A DNA stretch of 64,000 nt from Rhytidiadelphus loreus (GCA_947034895.1 OX344762.1:78796981-78860980), one strand, 5' to 3'. Positions 25,046 through 37,888 are shown, numbered from the stretch's first letter. The notes: generated from the letters alone by a model not told the origin. Numbers and translations: made by a program.

Positions 25046-25507
25046 ATGGATCAGAGTAGTATATCCTCCCATTTTGGACGCAACACTTTCTCCTTCCAAG
25101 TATCAACTCCGTGGATCTCCGAGTACAAAACCATATGCTCCTCTCAATCGATCTCCACTACTGTCACCATCCCAACGACGTCGGCATGCATGAGCGAGCA
25201 AATTAATAAAGAGTGTCGAAACGGTTTTGAACAATCTCCCCCGGCCAAATCTGACGACACAAACTGGATCGAGCCCGTAATTCAGCCACCTGAATTCAAT
25301 AGTACCCCAAATCGGAAAAAGAAGATATTATATCAATTGCTGCCTTGTCACCCCAAAGCAGCTAGCACTGAATTCCAGCACATGCCACGCCGTCAGTCTG
25401 AGCGAAACTGCGAGAATTTTCTAATGTGCCGTAAGGCATATACCAGTAACCCTAAATGGCTCAAGGAGGCACTCCGTCCGCCGAGAGGAGGAAGTGGCCG
25501 TGGCTAG
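25046..25507 (+). CDS. Possible small orphan protein, 153 residues
   Basis: A single open frame of 153 codons sits in a locally GC-richer patch with a possible TATA box upstream, unlike the surrounding AT-rich DNA. I do not recognise the protein. It is polar and rich in Ser, Thr, Pro and Asn, with a basic C-terminal part (MPRRQSERNCENFLMCRKAY, then WLKEALRPPRGGSGRG). It has no signal peptide or membrane segment. It may be a lineage-specific gene, one exon of a larger gene, or a chance frame. On the other strand at 25,646-25,876 a 76-residue frame (FQVVHLDDDNDEDPNLKW) is similarly unassigned. Confidence 0.35.
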   Translation: MDQSSISSHFGRNTFSFQVSTPWISEYKTICSSQSISTTVTIPTTSACMSEQINKECRNGFEQSPPAKSDDTNWIEPVIQPPEFNSTPNRKKKILYQLLPCHPKAASTEFQHMPRRQSERNCENFLMCRKAYTSNPKWLKEALRPPRGGSGRG

Positions 25508-26519
25508 CGACTTGCGAACGACTTCCAACATTCATTCATACACAAAAAGAGTAATAAACAGCAAAAGGATATTTCAGTATATCCAAAACGGATCTTAGGG
25601 TGGACTCTGGAAAAAGCCGGGGCCCAGGCGATCGACGATTCGACGTCAGTAAGCATGCATGAAAGAAAGTTGCGAGGTGCTTGTGTGTTGTGATTCTTCA
25701 TGAGTTTTCCAATAGAATAGGAGCAAGAGCCACTTGAGGTTCGGATCTTCGTCGTTGTCGTCGTCGAGGTGGACGACTTGGAATTCGAGCAAGTTAAGCA
25801 TCATTGGTGCAATTTGTTTTTTTGTTATTAATTTCGGTATATTGCATTTGCAGGAACAGTTGCGTTTTTGCAACACTGTTCACGGCTGATCTGATTCAGT
25901 TTCTTGTTCCCGTGGGAATGCAGAATATTTCGCCACGGTTTGGGGCTAAAGTGCAAGAAACGAGTTTTCGGAACTTTGCTTTTGGAGAAACCTGTTGTTG
26001 GATATTCTGAGAATATCCAACCCACAAGCATTCGTTGACCCAAGCTCGATCAATGTTGTTTACAAGTTGTTCTCCTTGAGGAGGATCATCAATCAATCAT
26101 CTCAAGTTCTCCGCCTTGAGGAACATCATCTCATGAAGTTCCACTGTAGTGTGTGCCTTGTGTTGTGTTGTTGGGACAGCCAAAAGGAAAAGTGAAAAAG
26201 AATTTTCTAATTTTTTGATTCATCATAAAAACTTTGCAATTTTCCCACCATAGGTCCAAATGTCACGAAACAAAGCCAGTGCAACCCTCCTCACATACTA
26301 GAGCTTTTCAATTGTATGAAGAACACGGGACGTATGGTTCTGGAGATCTCAATATAACAAACAAACTAAACTATCAACCTCATTTAAGGTATAGATGTAT
26401 TACAATTTATTTAAGCGTGAATGTCAAAGGTACCATTGATATTTTGGTGTCACCTAAACTTTGAAGTTCAAAAAATCCCAACATAGTGGTATTTTGGGTA
26501 TGTTCTTGTATAGTTGAAT
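25508..26519. other. Mixed-composition stretch, no assigned gene
   Basis: Between 25,560 and 26,150 the composition stays closer to genic DNA and frames remain open for 60-76 codons on both strands. No family is recognised and no convincing splice pattern was built. A short imperfect duplication (CTCCTTGAGGAGGATCATC and CGCCTTGAGGAACATCATC) lies at about 26,070-26,132. It could hold the untranslated ends or further exons of the small frame upstream. Confidence 0.3.
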
Positions 26520-27123
26520 AACCTTTGAAGTCTAGTTTAACCTGTAAGTACTTCGACGTTTATGGACAATGAACAAATTGAAACTAAAATTTCTTTTTCA
26601 TTATTCCTTGAATGAAAGTCACTTAAATTTGTGGAGATACTTTATTAAATTGTTGTCCTATCTAATGGTTGGATTTGGTGGTATTAGAGTACATGTATAT
26701 ATTTTTCTAAAATTACAAATGTGGAAGTATGTCAAGTAGTTGACCAAGCCTAAATTACATTGACTCTAGTTCAAAATTGGATTTGCTAAAATGAGGTCAT
26801 AGATTTAAGGAGCACAAAAATTCCAAAAAATCACCATGTCAAGAAAACTTCATTTCAAATGCATTTCAACAAATAGTATTAAAAAAATGATAATATTTTA
26901 CTTGTAATTGAATTTAGAAGGACTTTTGAAATTTCCATTTCAAAATTTATAAAAAAATATTGGTGATAGCATTGGTGAATCTAACTATATGGATGGAATC
27001 TCAAATTCGAAGTCTACAATTTTTTTTATCTTACTCACGATCTTACTTCTTCCAAATAACACTTTATTATGATTTTTCTCAAAGCCTCAATTTGGGTGAA
27101 GACTCTAGACGTTTAGGGGTTAA
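26520..27123 (-). repeat. Dispersed repeat family R1, copy 2 (inverted)
   Basis: The inverted counterpart of 23,297-23,880. ATTGGTGATAGCATTGGTGA at about 26,959 is the reverse complement of the shared core. The end CGTTTAGGGG is followed by TTAA at 27,120-27,123. No coding capacity. Confidence 0.65.
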
Positions 27124-27909
27124 ACATCCAAGATCTAATTTTGAAAAAAACTATTTATGATTTTCCATTGGAGATTTTGTGGAAGGATGTCCATTGCAAA
27201 TCTTGATTTATTTTTTTTAGTGTTAGAGGCTCTTGGAGAGGAGCTTGAAATACACTAGAATTTAGGAAAAAAATTAAATTAAAAATTAATCTAATAAATT
27301 GTAGAGTAAATTTTGAGAAGTTATAAATTGATTAGATGGTTTTAGGGTAGAATGTTAGAGTAGAATGAGGACAAATAGATCCATTCCTCATTTGGACCTT
27401 CCCATATAGTTAATTCTTGATCAAATTTAAAACTAACTATATATTCAAAATGTATTGAAATTTGAGGTGTAGGCTATTGTTCCACCATCCCTTTAGCCCA
27501 TGCCAAATATAATTTTACACCTACAACTTCCAAAGAATGTGCCATAGTCATCAACATCCATCAACTTTGTTTTGATTCTAAATTGCTCTTTACAATCTCA
27601 AAGTGTCTCAAATCAAGCAAGTGCCTTGTAGATTGATAATAGATTAGTGATAAATTGGTAGCAAATTGGTGATGGATTCAAAACAATTTTTGGAGCCTTC
27701 TACCTATGATGATTGTAATTTATTATTTCTAAATTTTTTTACTACTACTTGTCTTTGTTTGATTATCTTTTGTAGCTTTCAAAATATGTTGTTATTTTTA
27801 AATTTGGTGAAGAACTGAATAGGTGGTGAAGGGTTTCAACGAGGCATTAGGATCTTTTTGGCACTTTGGCTAGCAATGCAAATATAACAAAAAGTGATTA
27901 TTTTAAAAT

Positions 27910-27911
<2 letters not shown>
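27124..27911. other. Non-coding AT-rich DNA
   Basis: I see no gene, RNA gene or clear repeat boundary in this stretch. Confidence 0.5.

Positions 27912-27990
<79 letters not shown>
27912..27990. repeat. (AT)n microsatellite, about 39 units
   Basis: An uninterrupted run of alternating A and T covers 79 bases. It can form a cruciform and is likely length-polymorphic. Confidence 0.95.
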
Positions 27991-27993
<3 letters not shown>

Positions 27994-29879
27994 CATCATT
28001 GCCGTAGGTGCCATGTCAAATTTTCAAACCGTGGGCGTTTAGGGATTAATTAGCAAATGAATGTATGTTGCAATTGTAGAGGATCAAATTAGAAGGAAAA
28101 TCTTGTAGAGTTTTTGGTGACCAAAACATACATATTACCTATCTAGTCTAGTGATGGAGGATGTAGATTTGTTTATTAACTCCAACCTAAGAGAGTCAAC
28201 ATTCAGTATATGAATTATAAATATTTTCAAGAGTTTACTATTTAAGCTAAAAGAAATGGATGAAGTACATCCAAGTATGTTGAAAAATCATTTTTTGTCT
28301 ATTTTTCAACAATGCAACTAGTGTAATCACTTGGTGTAATCACTTTATGATTATTGTGTAAGGTTCAAAATGAGTTCATGTAGGGATGGGAAGAAAATGA
28401 AAGCTAGTTATTAATGTGTAGATTCTATTCATATCATAATTTATTTTGCCAAAACCATTCAAAATCTACATTCCATCCACCTCCCCTAAACTTTTAGTTG
28501 AAAAAATTTTGTTCTAATTTTAGCTTTTTTGCTACAATAAAATTGGTGTGGCTAATTGCTCTATGTTGTTTTTGGAAAATAATATTTAAAATGTTGCCAA
28601 ACTTTCTACACAAGGCTTAAGGGTAGGAGCATGACTTTAGGATTTAATGTGATGTCGTATCACCCTATGGTCACTTTGCCGGCCTACCTTGCCTAGTCAT
28701 GATGATTTGACTATTCGAATTGCCATCTTAACTCATTTAATATTTGTCTCGTTGCCACGTCCATTTCTCTATAGTCTGGCCTAGGCAAAATTAGGTGGAG
28801 TGATTTTAGCCACTAGCATCCGTTAGCGATGTTCCGTTATTGCAAACGCCAATGTTACAAAGGCTTTGAATCCACCATCACCAATGTTTTGTACTCACCT
28901 TCAAGGTATGCCTCCTCATAAATTTTGTTGTTGTTGTATTAGAATTTCAGCTCCTTCATCTCACTTGCTCTTCTATGGCTCCTTCCATGTTTGCAAATTT
29001 GCAATTGATTGTGCCATTACTAGTTATTGCAAACACCAATTTCTAATTTTTAGATGGCTTAGATGCTCCTTGCAAATGGGCGCACTTGCATTAGTGGCAG
29101 TCTTGAATGTCTTGGGAGGTGTTCAAAATTCCAAATCCACTAGATCTCACACTTGTAGGTATTAGAATGATCTTTCCTATCATGTTTTCATGATAAAATG
29201 ACCACTGGCATTCAAATTTCTCATTCTAATTATCTAAGTTGTTTGTTTTGGATTTTTGTTTTTGTCTTTTTGTGATTGTTGTCATAGGGTTTGTTGCAAT
29301 AGAGTTGATCTAATCAACTTCTTTGGGGTGTAGGGTTGAGTGTCTAAAGTATCATAATTTTAAGTTTTAACCATCTTGCAAATTTAAAATTTGCATTTAT
29401 GAATTGTTGAGTGATAAAATTTGAGTGAATTGGTGATGGGTTTACCTGTATACCATGAATTTAGGAAAAAAAAGGTGCAACAAGAGTTGGGCAACCAATT
29501 TTGAAGGAGTTTTTTTTTAAACCTCTAGGAATTCTAACTGCGAGAGTTCTTTGGTTATTGTGGAGTGTAGGAATGAGATTGAGGGGGTGAAGAACCATGA
29601 GTGGAGGGGAAAAGAGAAAGAGATAATCAACACATCAAGAGACAAAGGGAAGGAGAAGATTCACAAAGGTGACTGAGGATGTTTCACTTTGAGGATGCCT
29701 TGAGCTTCAGTTAGGAGTTGGATGTAGCGTCTAGGCCTCCTCTAATGAAGCTCTCCAATTTTTCGTCATCTAAATTTCTCCAATTTGGTGTTGTTTGTGA
29801 TGACTTTAATGTTACTTTACAAGAGTCTTCAGATGTTACGGCTACAAGGATTAGAGTTGCCCCTATTGTAAACCAAGTT
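27991..29879. other. Gene-free AT-rich DNA
   Basis: Frames of up to 99 codons (for example 28,866-29,165) are low in complexity and resemble no family. Nothing else is supportable. Confidence 0.45.
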
Positions 29880-32369
29880 AGGTAGTTCTAAGACTCTTGG
29901 GCTATTTCTTTCCCTTGGGTAGAGAAGATATTGGATGAAAATGATGTGGTTATGCTCGTTAGGTGCTTGATTTGCACGAGGGTTGAAGGATCACAACAAC
30001 AATAGCCATAGGAAAGATAATTTGAATGAGCCCACAAGGTGGAGGGAATTGTAGCAAGAGTTTGGTATAGGGACAACAATGACAAGCATTAGAAAAGAAA
30101 TGAGGCTTCAAAAAGGTTGCGAGTTATTTACAAGTTCTCAAACTTGGAAGCTTTATTGAACTAAAAAAAAGCCACAGATAGGTAGCTAAGGTGGTGGAAA
30201 AACTGCGATGTCATTTGAGGAATAAATTATTTCTTTATTTTATTTTTTAAAATAAAAAAGAGCCAGCCAGGCTTGGCCGCTTGGCGTGTGCAGGTAGGCT
30301 ACTTGGCCTTTTTTAAAATTAAAAATTATATTTTTATTTAAAATTTATTTAAAAATTTTATTCCTAAGAATGGGGAACAAGCTTGAAGCAATCCCTTTGG
30401 GGGCTGAAATTTTCCTAATGCATTTCAAAAATGAAAAAGATTTGTGTTGCCCTAGGCTGCAAAAGTGTGCTATGGAAGCTCCAAAATATAGGTGATGAAC
30501 CAAATTACAAGAAGAAAGAGAAATTTGTTTACTTCTTTTGACTTTTGATAATTGTTTGACCTATGAAGGATTTCCCTTCACAACATGATCTACTTCAATA
30601 CATTGGTGTTAAGGTGCCTAAAAAACATTGGAACATCCAACATAGTTGGGGCTTGGCCGAAGCGATTCATTTTATGTATTGTGAGAAGATGAAGGAGTTG
30701 TTGCACATAGCTTAGTTCATTAGTGCTATATGCAATGAGGTTACATCAATTGATAATGAATCTTGGATTTTAGTTCATGTATATGTGGTCATTGATTTTG
30801 TTTATGTCCCACTCTTGTTGTGTGTTGAACGAGTTATGGATAAAGTAAGGTATAACTTGCTTTTGTTCCTCATATATTGTGTGTATTGTTGGACAAGTAA
30901 GACAAACCTTGTTGTTATTGCCATTTTGGGGGCCATGCTAATAGCTCTCCTAGAGTTTGTTCTCTCCAAAATTCATAAATACTTTTGTAAGTCATCCAAA
31001 CGTCACCTAGAATTCACTAAATTAATTGAGATTATAGAGCAAAGGGACAAAAGATCTTAAAATATTTCAAAACTTGATGGTATAGCATGTTGTTGCTAGC
31101 TCAAAGGATCTTGAGCGAATATAGGGCACTTGTTGTCAAGATGGCATTGGACAAGGATAAAAAGAGCTTACTTAGGCCCTCCTTGATTCCTTTTTTGATT
31201 CAAAGATACTATTAGGGTTAGCTTGTATTGTGACACTCATGAAAAAGGTGAATTGTCTCAATAAGTATATCCAAGCATGTGATGTGTACATATGAGATTT
31301 TGTAGCAATAGTGAGACAATGTATTATAGAGATTCAATGTATGTACATTGAAGAGTCCCCAACCTTCAAGTTAGATCTCTTTACTATTCTGAAGGGCTTG
31401 GACAACACAACTTTAAAGTCAATTCCAATGAAGTAGATTCTAAATTTGAACTCCCTAATGTTGAGGTGGAGCACTTGGCCTTTCAATAATTTGATGTTTC
31501 TACAAACATCTTTGTAGTAAAGAGCAACTTTGTAATACGAGGGAAGACTAAAGTAATAAGGATCGATTGGACAATGACGACCAAATTGGTAAAAGAATAA
31601 TATATTGGTAAGTCCCAAACTCTAAACCTTTCAAATCTAATTTGTTTGTGTTCTAATTTATTTATGTGAATTTTAATTTGTCTATATTATGTCTTATAAT
31701 CTATTTATATGAGTTTTAATTTTTGTTATATATTACTCCATATAATTTAATTATGTGTATTCTAATTTGTTTATGTGTCTTATAATGTGTTTGTGTGTCT
31801 TTTAATTTGATTATGTCTTTCCAATTTATGTTATATGTGTTTTAATTTGTTTGGCCTTGAGGTTGTGACGTAGGAGCAACTCAATCTCTCTTCTCTAAAT
31901 TGACAATTTGGTTCCCTAGCTAGCCTCTCATGAATGTTCCTCCAATTTTGACTTTAAAAGGACAATTGTGATGCAAGCTTTTACAAGCGCTTGGCGGTGC
32001 TCAATTTGATTATCGCAATGCTCAAGAAATGAAGCTAGAAGAAGGTAGGAGCCTTGTTTGAATGTGACTACCTTTCAACATAAATGCCCTTGATGAGCAA
32101 CAAGACATGTTTCATTCAACCATGAAGGCCAATTCAGAGCATGTCATGACCCCACCCTATACATAGAACCACTTACTAGGTCATGGCAAAATTTTGGTGC
32201 AAATCAAATATTGCTTCGAGCCTTTCCGAAATACTTAAAGATGGTTCAATTGGAAATGGTTTTGGTGCCAGTTAAATTCAGTTGAGGATGAAATGATGTT
32301 CTCTATAGTTGGCATTGTAAAACCCAAAGTGAGAAACAAATTTACAGATCACCTTGCCTTATGTAATTA
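29880..32369 (+). pseudogene. hAT-like transposase pseudogene
   Basis: Broken coding DNA resembles hAT-derived transposases of the DUF4371/ZNF862-like kind found in many plants. At 29,884-29,990 a BED-like finger start is visible (SWAISFPWVEKILDENDV, then VRCLICTR). From 30,565 a frame reads MKDFPSQHDLLQYIGVKVP. After one stop it continues NEVTSIDNESWILVHVYVV, matching the region around the first catalytic Asp. KIHKYFCKSSKRHLEFTKL follows at about 30,970, then a damaged segment corresponding to KTRW-type sequence. Near 32,225-32,369 the C-terminal hAT dimerisation region remains (FPKYLKMVQLEM, SVEDEMMFSIVG, VRNKFTDHLAL). Several stops and frameshifts make it inactive. The stretch 30,130-30,560 holds no recognisable part of the protein and may be an insertion. 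Family assignment rests on remembered motif order, not on a search. Confidence 0.7.
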
Positions 32370-34979
32370 GATGAAATCCAAAAAAATTGGACCCTTGACA
32401 CCTTTCTATTCTAGGATGCTAGCATGTGAATGTAAAGATGTGAGCCTACGAGCCTTGATCGAACCTAATTGTAGGTATGTTATATACAACTATTTAAAGG
32501 TGTTTATAACACATGTATATTATAACATGAAAAGAGTTTATAATATAGGTACCTATAACATAAACACCCATAACTATAGAAAGTGTTGTTAATATAGACT
32601 CAAAGACTCAAAGACTCATAGATTCTTTGTTCACATGCTAGCACTCCTTCTTTTCTATTTGGTTTAGCTATGCAAAAGTAGCACTTGATTAAGGCTAGAT
32701 ATGGCCTCAATGGCCTTTAGGTAGCTTCAAATCAAGTTTAGGAAGCACATCAAGTGGTTGTTTTATCTTTTATTATAGCCTTTCTATATTGCATTTGGAT
32801 TCTTGCTCTACATGTTAATAATGTGGTAAGTGCTTATGCATCTTAGGTTTTTTTTAGGATTGTAGGGTTGGTTCCTAGGTTCACATATGGTTTTTACAAT
32901 TGTATCTTTTTGCTTGTCATATTGCATAGTCATTGGAATTTTAGAAATATACTTGTTGTCTAATTTTTTATAATGTCCCTTTTTATGTTAACATACTAAT
33001 GTTGGACATCTAAGTATATTTTGTCATGTGTAGGTCAAGTGTCTACTTAGAATTTTCATACTGGGTAGCAAATTGTGTCTTGAAGTTTTTGAAATGCATG
33101 TGTTTTCTTTCTTTTTATTGAAAATTCCAAATTCAGAATACTTATGTTGAGCATTAGAGTATGTTTTGTTGTGTGTATGTCCATTGTAAATAGCCACTTT
33201 TGCTTATGCCATGTAGAAATTTATTTTTTAGATGTAGTTTAGAAAAAAGCCTTGTAAACTACTTTCTCTCCATGAATGATGCCAAATCCTTGTAAAATTG
33301 CTTCTAAATCCATTAATTAGTTTGTAATAAATTTAAAACTTCAAAAAATTAACCCATTTCATGTTTGCAATGAAAGTCTTGAACCTATGTATGCTACTTG
33401 CATAGCCAACACTAGTATGCAATATTTTATTGCCCCAAAAAATTAGCACGGGATTTAGCTTTGATGAAACAATGTAATCATGCAACTTTACATTTGGAAA
33501 AAAATTAGTTGGCTTTGCTACTCAACCATTTTGGGGGTAAAAAAAAACTTAGGTTGCCTCACCCAAAACGTTTTTACTAGTTAAATGTCATTGACCATTT
33601 GCTCAACTATTCACTATGGTATCTATCTTTTGTCTAAGATTTTTGACCTCCCAGAATTGCTTGTCTAGGCATTCAAATGTCAATCACCCCCTAAATGCTC
33701 AACCATCCACTAATTAGATGATGAATGTCTTGAAAGTTTACTTCACCCAATTGCTCTTCATTGAGGAAGCGCTAAGAAGGATTGAGTAATATATCAATGG
33801 ATAAAAATAAAATGAACTCTTTAAATGAATCAATGGCACATATATTAGAAGACAAATGTTATTTATTATAGTTTTTAAAATTAAATTTTCTATTTTTAGT
33901 ACAAAATTTGAGATTGAGGATTACTCTTTTTTAAGGTTCTTTGATGTATTTGTACTCAAAACTATTATATAACTAGATATGCTTTGAAATTGAGTAATTG
34001 GACAAATTTAGAAGTTTCTTCCAACTTTTAATCATATCAATTCTTGTATTTCTACCCCCTTACCAATTTTCAAGGTTTTGTTCTTTGACATTTATAAGAT
34101 CATAACATTTGGAAGTAGATGTTATCTTCCTCCTCTTCAAAAATGAGGACAATTGTGATTTTGAGGGATAAAGCTATATTGATATACAAAAAACTATAAT
34201 TATTAACTTTGTCATTGTTCTATTTTAGTAGGTTTAAGACAATTGTTCAAAAATTCATGTTATTTGAAGGTGCATATCATTTTGCATAGAGGATTTAAAT
34301 CATCTGCAACAAACACAATTAATGACAAAGTCCCAATTTCAAGCTCTCCACCAATCAAAATTTGAAAAATCCAGTGGGACATGGAACACAATAAGATGCA
34401 TCCCTTGGAGGTACTTGTTCCTATTTGTGACCCGTTTCTAAAACTATCCCCCTTTCATATCAATAGCATCTACAATAGTGCAAGAAGCTAAATGTTGGGG
34501 TCCAATCAAAGGTGAATGTAAAAAAAAGATCCCTTATTATGTGCTTGATTAATCGATTTTCTACACCTCTACAAGGAAATTTGGAGCCTAATTGCAAATA
34601 TGAACTCAAAATTTGTAAACTTTATCATGCATGGCCAATAAAAAGTTATTGTGCTTTCCCCAAGGATAAAACTCAGGGGCAAAAGAATCCCCACATTTAA
34701 CTCATTGCACTACTATAGACCCTACCCTCCATATTCTTGCCTAAAATGTACCTCTTTTCCTTGTAAGTGTTTGGGGTCCTTGATTTTGGATACCCCTATT
34801 TTCAAAATTCATAGCCGTTTAGTGTCCAAAAAATGCTTCTTATTTAAGATATTAATCTAAAATTCCCTTCCAGAGAATCTAGACTGTCAACAAGATTTAA
34901 CAAAAGAACAAATTAAACAGCTCAACAATAGTAACCACAATGCTCAAATATAAATAATTATGCTTCTGACGAATTTAAA
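32370..34979. other. Gene-free AT-rich DNA
   Basis: Only short chance frames are present. I see no RNA gene or repeat boundary. Confidence 0.5.
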
Positions 34980-35415
34980 TCAAGTTACCTTAGATCTTGG
35001 AGATCCACGGGCAGCTGCAGCTGAACTGGATCTCGTACTGAACCAAATAAAAGAAACACTGACCCAAAAACATATAGCTCCTGCCCGGTGAGACGGGCAA
35101 CCCAATCTGGTGGTCGAAGAATAGTAACTTACTAGCAGGCATGTCAGGCCCCTAAGAAGTCTACATTGGGTGGAATAAGACACCCCTGATACTATGGCAG
35201 GATATATTTGGCTAGAAGACACAATTGATACCACTGTGGTAGACACAGGCCAGAGCCTATTGCCTAGGTATCTGTACCTCCGGATTTCAATTGGTCCGCC
35301 TTGCCTGCATGCTCAGATACCCATGGCCCTGGCGGGAGTTTCAGCCTCAAGATTCTGTGGTCCACATGAGAGTTGTGAAGTGGGGATAAGGTGGAACCAC
35401 CCAAAACCGTCAATA
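34980..35415. other. GC-richer island of unknown origin
   Basis: This stretch is clearly less AT-rich than both flanks, with sharp edges. The minus strand is open for 88 codons (34,980-35,246) and the plus strand for 74 (35,194-35,418). Neither frame resembles a family I know. It may be a captured gene piece, organellar DNA or a fragment of a mobile element. Confidence 0.4.
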
Positions 35416-35865
35416 TAAGCAATTTAGCATAGTTGGAGACACCTTTTTCTTTAAAATGATATTTTTGTAGTATTAGGAAGTGAAAATGATCAATATTCAA
35501 AAAATAAATTAGATTTTTTGGATGTGGTATGTAAGTTCTACGATTTTTCAAAGTGCCTTGCTCCCTAGACCACTGAAACTATCACATGGGTGGACCCTAT
35601 ACCAAAATCTGCAAAAATCAGTAGTCAACAAATCATAGTTAAGTATGTGGCCTTCAAATGTGACAACAAATTGTAAGCATTTGAAGGACACATTAAGAAA
35701 CAATCTAAGGTACAAGAATAGGTACAAGGATGCTTTGGAGGGCTTTCACCTTATCTATAATTTTCTCGACATAAACTGCAATCCATATGGGATTAACAAT
35801 GGTTTCCCATATTCCATACTACGTGCATTAATCCTTAAACGATGTTGAGTACGTTTTCCGGTCAA

Positions 35866-35985
35866 AGGATGACAAAGAATCTCTCCATGTGGAATAGAAG
35901 CGGAACTATTCATCCTCTAAATTTTGTGTGACAAGGGAATGTCTTCTACATTAGTTTGACTTCCAATGAGTTCTTTTGCATTTTT
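35866..35985 (+). repeat. Dispersed repeat family R2, copy 2
   Basis: GATGACAAAGAATCTCTCCA begins a close match to the copy at 13,372. The phrase TTAATCCTTAAACGATGTTG just upstream also recurs, slightly altered, near the third copy (57,754-57,780). Confidence 0.75.
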
Positions 35986-36051
35986 TTAAGCCAACAATTC
36001 TCACGATTCTAAAATTATTGATTTCCATGGTGACTAATCATTGTTGTTTAA

Positions 36052-37338
36052 GAATTAACCTTTAAAAGACAAACATGTCACTTTGAAAATCATCCCTTCT
36101 GATTACTGTGTGAATCATTGGCTTAAAAAATAGCAAAAACAGTTATTGAAAGTCAAACTAGTTGGTAGAAGACCTCCCTTTTTCACAACAAAATTTCAAC
36201 AATGAATAGTTGCACTTCTATCCTACTAGAAGGATTCCTTGTCATCCATTAGACGCCAAACGTCTGTGTTGATATTTCAAGGGTTAAAATCAAGTAAGGC
36301 ACATTTGGGCATTTTTACAAGACTTTTTTATTGGTAGAATCTGCCTCAAGTGTTGTTGTTTTTCTTAAGGGCCGATTCTACATGCACCCATGAATGTGCC
36401 TTTACCAGATTTTAATGCTTCAGAAAAGATTGGCCATGACCAATTTTGCCTTTTGCATAGTCATAGGGTTTGCCCCATGACTGCTTACAAGGTAGAATCA
36501 TCCATGGTCAACCTTTTCTCTAGTACATATATTCATGTGTCCTATTGTATTAGTACATCGTTTAACACATTCGTATTCTATATAATTCCATATCCCATAA
36601 TCCTAAACTTGTACCTATATTTAAGCATTAACCTTTAAAAGACAAATAGGTCACTTTGGAAATCATCCCTTCTAATTATAATACAGAGGTGTGAAAGTTA
36701 TTTTTCAGTTCTACAGTGTATCTTTTTACTTCAAAAATTTGTAACTAATTATTATTAACAAATAAAAATATCAATAATTCAAAACATAAACTTTCAGATT
36801 AGGAAAATCTATTCATATTTTTTTAATTTGTTTTATTTAAAATTCAAAAAGTATATAGGGGGTCCAAAGTTTTGTTCGCACGTGATTTCTAATGGACACT
36901 CTAAATGCCCCCCCCGAGCTTTTCACAACAAAATTTCAAAGATGAGTAATTGCATTTCTATCTTACTAGAAGGATTCCTTGTCATCCATTGGACACCAAA
37001 CGTCTGTGTCGACATTTAAAGGTTAAAATCAAGTAAAGCACATTTGAGTACATTTACAAGATTTTTTTATTGGTAGAATCTGCCTCAAGTGTCATTTCTA
37101 TCTCAATGGCTAATTCTACATGCACCCGTGAATGTGCCTTTACTTGATTTTAATGCTTAAGAAAGGATTAGCCATGACCAATTCTACCTTGTACACGGTC
37201 ATAGGGCTTGCCCTATGACCAATTACAAGGCAAAATTGACCAAGGTCAACCCTTTTTCGAGTACATATATTCATGTGTCCTACTGTATCATTTAACGCAT
37301 TCATATTCCATATCCCATAATCCTAAACTTGTACCTAC
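36052..37338. repeat. Large imperfect tandem duplication including inverted R2 copies
   Basis: Two long similar units follow each other. Landmarks in unit 1 (ATTAACCTTTAAAAGACAAA at about 36,053; ATTCCTTGTCATCCATT at about 36,234; CATGCACCCATGAATGTGCC at about 36,380; CATATCCCATAATCCTAAAC at about 36,589) recur in order in unit 2 at about 36,628, 36,965, 37,119 and 37,309. Spacing differs because unit 2 has an AT-rich insertion. Each unit holds an inverted copy of repeat R2. No coding capacity. The duplication ends 72 bases before the large transposon begins. Confidence 0.75.
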
Positions 37339-37406
37339 ATCCATATGTTGTACTATATCAGTATTTCATATATGTATTCTATATGTCATACCAATATGTA
37401 TTTTGT

Positions 37407-37410
37407 ATGT
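37407..37410. repeat. Target-site duplication ATGT, left
   Basis: ATGT directly abuts the left terminal repeat of the large transposon, and an identical ATGT abuts the right end at 57,039-57,042. If the element ends are taken one base further in, the duplication could instead be TA. Confidence 0.65.
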
Positions 37411-37441
37411 AACACAGAATTCGTAATTTTTGCACTTGGCC
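37411..37441 (+). repeat. Left terminal inverted repeat, 31 bp
   Basis: Pairs with 57,008-57,038. The inner part forms its own palindrome GCACTTGGCCAAGTGC at 37,432-37,447, which the right end lacks. Confidence 0.88.
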
Positions 37442-37888
37442 AAGTGCACTAATTGTACCGCAAAATAGGTGCATTTTTCTGACTTTAAAAAAAATGGTAC
37501 ACCATTTTCACAAGTAATTTTCAATTTTTTTCCTTGTTCATTGTACGATATTAACCTTCCATTTCTACTACTTATAGTACACTTGTATGCAAGATTTATT
37601 TCAAAACACACGAACAAATTGTACGAATTTATAATTTTCCAATATGAAATCATTCAAAAGCTCAATTGTTGATACATACAACACACTTGATGTTCCTTGT
37701 TCACTTCATTTTTAAACAATCATTTACATTATATTCCAAAAAAATTGGTAATTGATTGGAAAAAAAAGCACACCATCCATTTATTATCATTGAAGTACTA
37801 CAATAGAACAAAGAAATCCTCATATAAGACATCCAACTTTGTTCTTGTCAAACTGAACAACATTCTCTATATGAACTTTGTGAATCTA

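Noticed and set aside
28866..29165. Plus-strand frame of 99 codons with a Cys run
   Set aside because: Low-complexity chance frame; no similarity and no supporting signals.
34980..35415. tRNA or rRNA gene
   Set aside because: The GC-richer stretch prompted the idea, but no cloverleaf or conserved rRNA segment could be recognised.
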